Positions 16,302 through 25,769 of a stretch of DNA of 64,000 nucleotides are shown piece by piece; positions within the stretch are counted from its first letter, which is position 1; every line of letters starts with the position of its first letter. The notes under the pieces were generated by a model. The model was not told the origin of the DNA. It ran no database searches and saw only the letters and a program-made list of their open reading frames with translations. Origin of the DNA: Streptomyces hygroscopicus. GTDB lineage: Bacteria > Actinomycetota > Actinomycetes > Streptomycetales > Streptomycetaceae. A program made the translations under genes and the position numbers. The stretch covers positions 3,100,001-3,164,000 of the forward strand of contig CP018627.1 of assembly GCA_002021875.1 (NCBI GenBank), written 5' to 3'.

Positions 16302-16366
16302 TCCCCGTCCCCCCGCACGCCCTTCGGGCGTGGCCTCAATCGCCGGCCGGGCTGGAAGTAGCCGAC
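16302..16366. repeat. Dispersed intergenic repeat
   Basis: Contains the CGCCCTTCGGGCG hairpin followed by CCTCAATCGCCGGCCGGGCT, a close match to a short intergenic repeat often seen in Streptomyces chromosomes. It separates two convergent genes (15478+ and 16437-). Confidence 0.5.
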
Positions 16367-16436
16367 TCACCCCATGCCCAACCGGCGGCGCCGAGAGCAC
16401 CGCACCTGCCAGGGGACCCGACGGCCCCGCGAGCGG

Positions 16437-17426
16437 TCAGGACCAGGGCAGCTCGGAGCGGTGGTGCCAGTAGGTCTCCGGGGTTTCGGCCGGCCGCTCC
16501 AGCTCGGTGAGCTGACGCTCGTCCAGGCGGAGGTCTGCGGCGGCCAGGTTGGAGCGCAGTTGGGCCGTGGTGGCGGCGCCGGAGAGGACGACGCCAACCC
16601 AGGGACGGTGCAGGACCGCGGCCAGCGCGACGGCGTCCGGAGTCGCGCCCGTCTCCTCGGCCACCTGGCGCAGGGCCGCCGGGAGCCGCTCGGCCGCCTC
16701 GGTGAGCCGGCCGTTGGCCACGGCTTCCTTGACGATGACCGCCCGGCCCGCCGCATGGGCCTCGGCCAGCGCCGCCCCGGCCGAGGGCTCCAGCAGGTTG
16801 TAGGTGGACTGGACGGTACGGAAGAGCGGGCGCCCTTCGACCTCCACGGCCAGCGCCGCGCGGATCGCCTCGGCCTGGCGCGGACCGCTGGTGGACACGC
16901 CGACCGTCACCCCCTCGGCGGCCAGCTCCGCCAGCCGCGCCTGCAGTTCGCGGTCGGTGAGGGCGGGGCTTTCGGGGGTCACCGAGTGGATCTGGTACAG
17001 GTCCAGCCGGTCGCCGAGCAGCGCGTCGGTCAGCCCGCGCTGCCGCTCGAAGGTCTGGACGCCATGGTCCTTGACCTCGTGCGTCTCGGCGTCGGTACGC
17101 CAGTCCGCGACATACGTATAGCCCCACTTGGAGCCGACCACCACATTCCGCGCGGCGTCCGGGCGGTCGCGCAGCCAGTCGGCGAGGAACTCCTCGGCCC
17201 GGCCGTAGGAGCGCGCCGCGTCCAGATAGCGCACCCCGGCGGCGTACGCGGCGTCCAGCAACTCCTGGCTGCGCTGCCGCATCACCTCGACCGGGCGCTC
17301 GGCCGGGAGGTCCCGGTCCCGGCCGAGGTTGATATAGGCGGGGCGGCCGACCGCGGCCAGGCCGAGCCCGATCCGGGCCGCCCCCGCCCCGGGGGTCGCG
17401 ATCTTCGCGAGTCGTTCGAAACCCAT
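16437..17426 (-). CDS. Aldo/keto reductase
   Basis: 329-residue NADPH-dependent oxidoreductase of the AKR barrel family. The catalytic Asp-Tyr appear in LDAARSYGRAEEFL, the Lys in VVVGSKWGY and the His in LYQIHSV. VGVSTSGPRQ and VVLSGAATTAQLRSNLAA match the strands flanking the cofactor phosphate site. It follows argH by 24 nt on the same strand and may be read through from the argG-argH transcript, though no link with arginine is known. Natural substrate unknown. Confidence 0.88.
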   Translation of the reverse strand: MGFERLAKIATPGAGAARIGLGLAAVGRPAYINLGRDRDLPAERPVEVMRQRSQELLDAAYAAGVRYLDAARSYGRAEEFLADWLRDRPDAARNVVVGSKWGYTYVADWRTDAETHEVKDHGVQTFERQRGLTDALLGDRLDLYQIHSVTPESPALTDRELQARLAELAAEGVTVGVSTSGPRQAEAIRAALAVEVEGRPLFRTVQSTYNLLEPSAGAALAEAHAAGRAVIVKEAVANGRLTEAAERLPAALRQVAEETGATPDAVALAAVLHRPWVGVVLSGAATTAQLRSNLAAADLRLDERQLTELERPAETPETYWHHRSELPWS

Positions 17427-17450
17427 GGCTTACGTCCCCACCTCTCCGTT

Positions 17451-20219
<2,769 letters not shown>

Positions 20220-20250
20220 TTACGCTCCATTGACGATCCATGCGTGCTTA

Positions 20251-20285
20251 GGCATAAGTATGCACTGGGCCGCATGGTTCGTCAA
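20251..20285 (-). promoter_or_regulatory. argG promoter with ARG box
   Basis: On the minus strand: -35 TTGACG (20280-20285), 17-nt spacer, -10 CATACT (20257-20262). The near-palindrome TGCATACTTATGCC (20251-20264), of ArgR-operator form, covers the -10 element. Confidence 0.75.
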
Positions 20286-20360
20286 AGCGGAAGGCGGGAG
20301 GGCGTCAGGCAGCGGCACTACGATGCCGGTATCAGGTGCCCGAAAGGGGAGGTAACCAGC

Positions 20361-20903
20361 ATGAGCGGCCAGGACGACATCCTCCGGCAAACGGCTGAGC
20401 GCGCCGCAGCACAGTTCGAGGGCTTCAAGATCGAGGTCGTGGGGGGCCACATCGTCATGACGCCGCAGAGCAGCATTCAGAGCTGGACCATCCTCGACGT
20501 CCAGATGGCCGCCATGGCGGCCGGAATCGACAAGTCCCGCCTGCTGTCCGACGTACTGATCCAGTTCCCCGGAGAGCCCCCTCGCGTACCGGATGTCACG
20601 ATCCTCGAGGAGGGCGCGGCCGAGCCTTATTCGTACGAGGACATCCTGGCCGCCGTCGAGATCGTCTCCACCAAGAACGACGGCAACGATGACGCGGTCA
20701 AGGTGCGCCAGTACGCACACTTCGGCGTTCCGATCTACCTGATCATCGACCCCTTCACCGGTCAGTGCACGCTGCTGACGCGCCCGAAGGACGACAGCTA
20801 CGCATCGCGGGACGAATACACCTACGGCGAGACCGTCACGCTCCGTCTGAGGGATGGCAGCACGGTCGACATCCCCACGGGCGATTTCAAGCGCAGGACC
20901 TGA
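20361..20903 (+). CDS. Uma2 family (DUF820) putative endonuclease
   Basis: 180 residues from ATG 20361 with GGGGAGG eight bases upstream. PD-(D/E)XK-like core: VPDVTILEEG, then AAVEIVSTKNDGNDDAVKVRQYAHFGVPIYLIIDP. The usual Lys of the E-x-K pair sits within VEIVSTKN. The family is abundant in Streptomyces and cyanobacteria with no agreed function. Divergent from argG, sharing its upstream region. Confidence 0.85.
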   Translation: MSGQDDILRQTAERAAAQFEGFKIEVVGGHIVMTPQSSIQSWTILDVQMAAMAAGIDKSRLLSDVLIQFPGEPPRVPDVTILEEGAAEPYSYEDILAAVEIVSTKNDGNDDAVKVRQYAHFGVPIYLIIDPFTGQCTLLTRPKDDSYASRDEYTYGETVTLRLRDGSTVDIPTGDFKRRT

Positions 20904-21043
20904 GGTCCGGCACCCCTGGCACAACCGGCCCGCGTGACGACGAGGTCGCCATGCTGCCGGACGGCTCGTATGGCTGATGCGGTGATGTCACCATGGTCGG
21001 TACGGGGGAGACACAGCTGCGGACCGAAGGGGAGTCGGGGCCG

Positions 21044-21286
21044 GTGCAGAAGAAGCAGACGATGATACTCGGCGCGATCGTGGTGGGGGTGTTGGTGATC
21101 AACAACCATGGTGACGGCAACACCCGCGACGGCAAGTCGCCGAATCCGCATCAGACGGCCCGGTACCCGGTCCACTTCGAGAAGAAGAAGGACGACGGGA
21201 AGGGCACCAAGAACGGGAAGGGCGGCAAGAAGCAGCCCATACCTCGCTCTACGGTGTCCTACCCGATCAAGTTCGACCATCGGTGA
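21044..21286 (+). CDS. Small basic single-anchor protein, unknown
   Basis: 80 residues from GTG 21044 (an ATG at 20993 is possible but has no ribosome site). A hydrophobic helix (MILGAIVVGVLVI) follows a short QKKQT start; the rest is hydrophilic and lysine-rich (EKKKDDGKGTKNGKGGKK). Two related segments, RYPVHFEKKK and SYPIKFDHR, end each half. Third-position GC is high, supporting coding. Probably membrane-anchored with an external basic tail. Family not recognised. Confidence 0.55.
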   Translation: MQKKQTMILGAIVVGVLVINNHGDGNTRDGKSPNPHQTARYPVHFEKKKDDGKGTKNGKGGKKQPIPRSTVSYPIKFDHR

Positions 21287-21396
21287 CATCGTTCGCGGTT
21301 CCCTGGTGGGTGGAACGCGACGACGACTCCCGCCCGCCCAGGGCCGTTCATGGCGCCGTGGGACGACGTTCGGAACCGGAACGCACGCTGACCGCC

Positions 21397-22257
21397 ATGA
21401 ATCACCTGAATACTGCCCCCAGTCGACGCAGATTCCTCGCCGTGGCGGCCGGCCTCGGCGCCACGGCCGCCGCCGGGACGTCCGGGGTGGCGGCCGCCGC
21501 CACGGGTCCACGGCGGCTGCGCGTGGCCACGTTCAACATCCACCACGGCGCGAGCCCCGCCGACGTACTGGACCTGGAACGCGTCGCCCGGGTGATCGAG
21601 GACCTGCGGGTGGACGTCATCGGCCTGCAGGAGGTCGACCGGTACTGGAAGCGCAGCGGCTTCGTCGACCAGCCCGCCTGGCTGGCCGAACGGCTGGGGA
21701 TGCATCACGTCTTCGGCGCCAACCTCGACTTGGACCCGGAGGAGCCCGGGCGGCCGCGCCGTCAGTACGGCACCGCGGTGCTCTCCCGCGGGCCGATCCG
21801 GTCGTGGACCAACACCCACCTTCCGCTCGTCCCCGGCCATGAGCAGCGCGGCCTGCTTAAGGCCACCGTGGACGTGCGCGGCACCTGCGTCGACTTCGCC
21901 GTGACGCATCTGCAGCACGACGACAACAAGGAGCGCGAGCGGCAGGCCGCCCGGATCGTCGAGCTCCTCGGGCCCTCCCCCGAACACACCGTCCTGGTCG
22001 GTGACCTGAACGCCACGCCCGAGACCCCGGAGATCGGGATCCTGACCGGCGCGCTCGACGACGTGTGGCCGCGGGCCGGCAGCGGCGACGGCTTCACCTA
22101 CGACGCCCTCAACCCGCACGCCCGCATCGACTTCCACCTCGCCTCCCGCGACCTGCGCCCGCTCACCGCCCAGGTGGTCACGGCGGACCCGGCGGCGTCC
22201 GACCATCTGCCGGTGGTGAGCGACCTGCGGATGCCCGTACGCCGCCACCACCGGTGA
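21397..22257 (+). CDS. Secreted endonuclease/exonuclease/phosphatase-family protein
   Basis: 286 residues. A Tat signal (PSRRRFLAVAAGLGATAAA) directs export. The mature part is a DNase I-like fold: VATFNIHHG, IGLQEVDRYW (metal-binding Glu), VLVGDLNATPETPE and the C-terminal SDHLPVV with the catalytic His. Such proteins cleave phosphodiesters in nucleic acids, inositol phosphates or sphingomyelin; the substrate is undetermined. The start was chosen to put the Tat motif near the N-terminus; no clear ribosome site is seen. Confidence 0.82.
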   Translation: MNHLNTAPSRRRFLAVAAGLGATAAAGTSGVAAAATGPRRLRVATFNIHHGASPADVLDLERVARVIEDLRVDVIGLQEVDRYWKRSGFVDQPAWLAERLGMHHVFGANLDLDPEEPGRPRRQYGTAVLSRGPIRSWTNTHLPLVPGHEQRGLLKATVDVRGTCVDFAVTHLQHDDNKERERQAARIVELLGPSPEHTVLVGDLNATPETPEIGILTGALDDVWPRAGSGDGFTYDALNPHARIDFHLASRDLRPLTAQVVTADPAASDHLPVVSDLRMPVRRHHR

Positions 22258-22322
22258 ATCCCGGAACCTGTGATTCCGGGCCCGAACCTGTGAACCCCGA
22301 CCGAAACCTGTGAATCCCGGCG
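22254..22322 (+). repeat. Degenerate ~19-bp tandem repeat spanning a stop codon
   Basis: Four imperfect units of the type AACCTGTGAATCCCGG, the first fused to the stop codon of the preceding gene (CCGGTGAATCCCGG). Each unit repeats the TGA. Confidence 0.75.
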
Positions 22323-22390
22323 GCCTTTGAGTCATCCCGCGCTCGCGGCCGTATTCCCTTGCGCCGGAGCCCAAGGGAAGGGGACAGGCC

Positions 22391-23761
22391 GTGACGACGC
22401 TACTGAACAGCCGGGCCGGGCGGCGGCAGGCCATGCGCCGCATCCAGCCTCGCCGTTCGCCAGCCGTGCCGTTGATCCTGCTCAGCTGGGCGGGCGCGGC
22501 GGCGGTGCTGTCGCTGTGGTGGCAGAACACTCCGAACGTCGAGGGCACCGCGCAGTGGCTGACCCACGCCGGGCGGCTCAGTGGGCTGCTCGGCGGCTAT
22601 GTCCTGGCCCTCGTCGTCCTGCAGATGGCGCGCGTTCCGGCGCTGGAGCGGCGGGTGGGATCGGACCGGGTGGCGCGGTGGCACGCGATGAGCGGGCGGT
22701 ACGCGCTGTGCCTGATCGTGGCGCATGTCGGGCTGATCATCGCCGGATACGCCGAGCAGGCCGGCACCGGCTTCGTCGACCAGTCCGTGACCGTGGTCAC
22801 GGACTACCCGGACATGATCAAGGCGACGGTCGGCACCGCGATCCTGGTGGTGATCGGCCTGATCTCGGCCGGGATGGTGCGCCGCCGGATGCCGTACGAG
22901 GTCTGGTACTACCTGCATCTGCTCACCTACGCCGCGGTCTTCCTGACGTTCTGGCACCAGCTCGCCACCGGCGCGGAGTTCGTCGGGAACAAGACCGCGG
23001 AGACCGCCTGGTACGCGCTGTACGGCACGGTCACCGCGCTGGCGGTCTGGTACCGGCTGCTGGTGCCGCTGCGGCTGAATCTGCGGCACCGGATGCGGGT
23101 GGAGGCCGTCGTGCCCGAGGCACCCGGGGTGGTGTCGGTGCTGATCAAGGGGCGCAAGCTGCACCGGATCGGGGCGCAGGCCGGGCAGTTCTTCCGGTGG
23201 CGGTTCCTGGCTCCGGGCATGCGCTGGGGCTCCCATCCGTACTCGCTCTCCGCGCCGCCCCGGCCGGAGCTGCTGCGGATCACGGTGAAGGCGGTGGGCG
23301 GCCACAGCACCGGGCTGGCCTCGCTGCGGCCGGGGACGCGGGTGTGGGCGGAGGGGCCGTACGGCGCGATGACCGCGGCGCGGCGCAGCCGCGGCAAGGT
23401 GCTGATGATCGCGGGCGGGGCCGGGATCACCCCGATCCGGGCGCTGTTCGAGACGCTGCCGGGCAAGGGCAGCGACCTCACTCTGCTGTACCGGGCCCGC
23501 AGCGTCGGGGATCTGGCGCTGTGGAGCGAGCTGAAGCAGATCGCGACCGAGCGCGGGGCCCGGCTGCTGTACGCCGTGAACGGCCCGGACGGCGCCCGGC
23601 CGGAGATCACCGCGGAGCGGCTGGGCCATCTGCTCCCCGATATCGAGGACCACGACGTGTATCTGTGCGGCCCACCGGGCCTGGCCGAGCACGCGTACGG
23701 CGCGCTGCGTGAGGCGGGCGTTCCGGATCGCCGGATCCACCACGAATCCTTCGAGCTGTGA
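22391..23761 (+). CDS. Ferric-reductase-like heme membrane protein with FAD/NAD(P)H reductase domain
   Basis: 456 residues. The N-terminal half has about six hydrophobic helices with paired histidines suited to two b hemes (RWHAMSGRYALCLIVAHVGL; WYYLHLLTYAAVFLTFWHQ). The C-terminal half is a ferredoxin-reductase module: HPYSLSAPP (FAD), GHSTGLASLRPG, AEGPYG, and the NAD(P)H motif MIAGGAGITPIRALFE ending CGPPGL. It should move electrons from cytoplasmic NAD(P)H across the membrane. Followed by an FMN-binding protein and ApbE in one operon, which are the likely acceptor and its maturase. Confidence 0.9.
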   Translation: MTTLLNSRAGRRQAMRRIQPRRSPAVPLILLSWAGAAAVLSLWWQNTPNVEGTAQWLTHAGRLSGLLGGYVLALVVLQMARVPALERRVGSDRVARWHAMSGRYALCLIVAHVGLIIAGYAEQAGTGFVDQSVTVVTDYPDMIKATVGTAILVVIGLISAGMVRRRMPYEVWYYLHLLTYAAVFLTFWHQLATGAEFVGNKTAETAWYALYGTVTALAVWYRLLVPLRLNLRHRMRVEAVVPEAPGVVSVLIKGRKLHRIGAQAGQFFRWRFLAPGMRWGSHPYSLSAPPRPELLRITVKAVGGHSTGLASLRPGTRVWAEGPYGAMTAARRSRGKVLMIAGGAGITPIRALFETLPGKGSDLTLLYRARSVGDLALWSELKQIATERGARLLYAVNGPDGARPEITAERLGHLLPDIEDHDVYLCGPPGLAEHAYGALREAGVPDRRIHHESFEL

Positions 23762-23866
23762 CCGAGACGTCCGAGCCGTGACCGGACGTCCGAGCCGTGA
23801 CCGAGACGTTCACGCCGTGACCGAGACATTCGAGCCGTGACCCAGTCGTTCGAGCTGTGACCGAGG
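23748..23866 (+). repeat. 20-bp tandem repeat copied from a gene end
   Basis: Five units of TGACCGAGACGTTCGAGCCG type (one of 19 bp), plus the start of a sixth, fill the 112-nt gap. The unit equals the last codons and stop of the preceding gene (TTCGAGCTGTGACCGAG), so the array looks like repeated duplication of that 3' end. Confidence 0.9.
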
Positions 23867-23873
23867 GGAAGCC

Positions 23874-24362
23874 ATGAAGAGGAAGCATCCGCTGCGCCGC
23901 ATCGTCCTGGGCACGGCCGCCACCGTCTCCGGTGTGGTGCTGCTGCTCGCACTGAAGCAGCCGGGTTCGGGGGGCGGTGAGGCCGTCGCCCAGAACCAGC
24001 CGGGGCAGGCGCCCCCGGTCGCGGCCACGGCACAGCCGGGCGGGGGCGGCGCGGGGGCCGGGGCGGGGGCCGGGGCGGGTGCGGGCGGCGCCCGTACCGT
24101 CACCGGCGACGTCGCGCAGACCCAGTACGGCCCGGTCCAGGTGAGCCTCACCGTCAGCGGCGGGAAGATCACCGCCGCGCAGGCGGTCAAGACGCCGAAC
24201 TCCGGTCCGCAGAGCGACCAGATCGCCAAGGACTCCATCCCGAAGCTCAATCAGCAGGCGGTGGCCGCGGCGAAGGTGGACACGGTCTCCGGTGCCACCT
24301 ACACGAGCGAGGGCTATGCCAAGTCCTTGCAGAGCGCTCTCGACAAGGCAGGTGCCCAGTGA
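23874..24362 (+). CDS. Membrane-anchored FMN-binding domain protein
   Basis: 162 residues. N-terminal anchor (IVLGTAATVSGVVLLLAL), a Gly/Ala-rich flexible linker around residues 58-70, then an FMN-binding domain of about 85 residues. DTVSGATYTSEGY carries the (S/T)GA(S/T)xT motif whose last Thr is the ApbE flavinylation site in related proteins. GAGGGGAAGCC precedes the ATG. Its neighbours, a transmembrane reductase and ApbE, fit an extracytoplasmic electron carrier with covalent FMN. Confidence 0.88.
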   Translation: MKRKHPLRRIVLGTAATVSGVVLLLALKQPGSGGGEAVAQNQPGQAPPVAATAQPGGGGAGAGAGAGAGAGGARTVTGDVAQTQYGPVQVSLTVSGGKITAAQAVKTPNSGPQSDQIAKDSIPKLNQQAVAAAKVDTVSGATYTSEGYAKSLQSALDKAGAQ

Positions 24363-25150
24363 CGTACCAGAGCTACGAACCCGGGCCGCTGCGCCATGTC
24401 GAGCACGTCATGGGCACGGTCTTCTCCTTCGACGTACGCGAGGTCGCGGCCACCGACCGGCCCCGGGTGCAGGCCGCGCTGGACGGGGCCGTGGTGGGGC
24501 TGCACCGGGTGGACGAGCTGTTCTCCACCTATCGCCAGGACAGCCAGATCAGCCGGCTGGGGCGCGGTGAGCTGACGCTGTCGCGGTGCGACCCGGAGGT
24601 CCGGGACGTGCTGCGGATGTGCGAGGACGCCGAGCACCGCAGCGGCGGCTGGTTCAGCGCCCGCTACGCCGGTGGCCAGCCCGACCCGACGGGCCTGGTC
24701 AAGGGCTGGGCCGTGGAACGCGCCGCCCGGATGCTGGTCTCCTCGGGCGCCGGGTCGGTGTGTGTGAACGGCGGCGGCGACGTCCAGGTCCACGGCGGCC
24801 CGTGGCGCGTGGGCATCGCCGATCCGCTGCGCCGGGGCGAGCTGGCGGCGGTCGTGGAGGCACACGGCGAACTGGCCGTGGCCACCTCCGGCCCGGCCGA
24901 GCGGGGCTGCCACATCCTGGACCCGCGCACCGGACTCCCCCCGGCACAGGGCCTGGCCTCGGTCACCGTGATCGCCACCAGCCTGGCCGACGCGGATGCC
25001 TGGGCCACGGCCGCCTGCGCCATGGGCGCCGACCGCGCCCGCCCCTGGCTGGGACGGCTCCCCGACGCCGAGGCATTCGTCATCACCGCCGACGGCGCCA
25101 CCTGGCACACCAGCGGCTTCGCCCGCTATACGGCGGGGCTGTGCGTATAG
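24359..25150 (+). CDS. apbE: FAD:protein FMN transferase
   Basis: 263 residues; transfers FMN from FAD to a Thr of the partner flavoprotein. Family motifs: MGTVFSFDV near the start, YRQDSQISRLG, the GGQPDPTGLVKGWAVERAA region, VNGGGDVQVHG and ATSGPAERGCHILDPRTG. The GTG start overlaps the preceding stop (GTGA). No obvious signal peptide, so it may act before export or on a Tat-independent route. Functions with the FMN-binding protein at 23874. Confidence 0.92.
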   Translation: MTYQSYEPGPLRHVEHVMGTVFSFDVREVAATDRPRVQAALDGAVVGLHRVDELFSTYRQDSQISRLGRGELTLSRCDPEVRDVLRMCEDAEHRSGGWFSARYAGGQPDPTGLVKGWAVERAARMLVSSGAGSVCVNGGGDVQVHGGPWRVGIADPLRRGELAAVVEAHGELAVATSGPAERGCHILDPRTGLPPAQGLASVTVIATSLADADAWATAACAMGADRARPWLGRLPDAEAFVITADGATWHTSGFARYTAGLCV

Positions 25151-25156
25151 GGCCGC

Positions 25157-25173
25157 GGCTGGTCTGACCAGCC
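25157..25173. terminator. Palindrome after apbE
   Basis: GGCTGGTCTGACCAGCC is a perfect 8-1-8 palindrome 6 nt past the apbE stop. It could be a compact terminator or an operator for the next operon. Confidence 0.4.
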
Positions 25174-25183
25174 CACCGACACG

Positions 25184-25201
25184 CTGAGTAGGAATACTCA
25201 G
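25184..25201. promoter_or_regulatory. CTGAGTA-GGAA-TACTCAG operator candidate
   Basis: 7-bp perfect inverted repeat with a 4-nt spacer, 70 nt upstream of the three-gene cassette at 25272. It looks like a dimeric regulator site; the binding protein is not known. Confidence 0.5.
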
Positions 25202-25271
25202 GCGCCCGCCCCCTGACCTCTCTAGACTCCACGTGGTTTTTCCATCACAAGCCCGGGGGGGGGCAGAGGTC

Positions 25272-25760
25272 GTGACGGCCTTCGAGCAGGAGTGGGCGCG
25301 CATCAAAGAAGGTGCCTCAACGGACGTGAGCACCAGACTTGCGAGCGCTGACGGATGGAGCAAGGGCGGTGACTCGGGTGGCCTCCGGTCCGACAAGAAA
25401 GCATGGACCGCGGCGGCGAGCGGAGTCGGAACGCTCAAGGAGATCGTCAAGACCGCGCTGACGGAGCTGGAACGGGGGCAGAAGAGCCCCGAGGGCTTCG
25501 ACCCGCTGGCGGTGATCCCCGTGATCGGTCCCACTGCCGCTCCGGGCTCGCAATGCGTCGCCGCTCAGCGGGAGGTCTACCGGTCGTGGAAGCGCTACCT
25601 GGACGACGTGAGTGGTAGATGCGCCGCACTCAAGGGGCGGCTGGAGAAGGCGGGCCAGAACCACTACAAGAACGACAAGGCCGTCCAGGACGCGTTCGAG
25701 GCGCTGGAGAAACGCTACGAAGACACCCCTCAGGTGGGCGGCCAGAGCCGGGGCCGGTGA
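25272..25760 (+). CDS. Helical protein of unknown function, partner of the DUF1023 gene
   Basis: 162 residues from GTG 25272 (VTAFEQEW). No signal peptide or membrane helix. Mostly predicted alpha-helix with amphipathic stretches (KAWTAAASGVGTLKEIVKTA; YLDDVSGRCAALKGRLEKAG), resembling the size and character of type VII (WXG/ESX-like) helical partners, but no WXG tripeptide. It ends 9 nt before the next gene. I infer it pairs with the helical N-terminus of that product; this is not shown. Confidence 0.65.
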   Translation: MTAFEQEWARIKEGASTDVSTRLASADGWSKGGDSGGLRSDKKAWTAAASGVGTLKEIVKTALTELERGQKSPEGFDPLAVIPVIGPTAAPGSQCVAAQREVYRSWKRYLDDVSGRCAALKGRLEKAGQNHYKNDKAVQDAFEALEKRYEDTPQVGGQSRGR

Positions 25761-25769
25761 TCCGAGCCG

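Noticed and set aside
21287..21320. PHO box before the EEP-family gene (GTTCCACCCACC on the minus strand)
   Set aside because: Only a single weak unit, no 11-nt repeat partner, and wrong strand relative to the gene.
23762..23866. CRISPR-like array
   Set aside because: Units are contiguous copies with no distinct spacers and match the upstream gene end; there are no cas genes.
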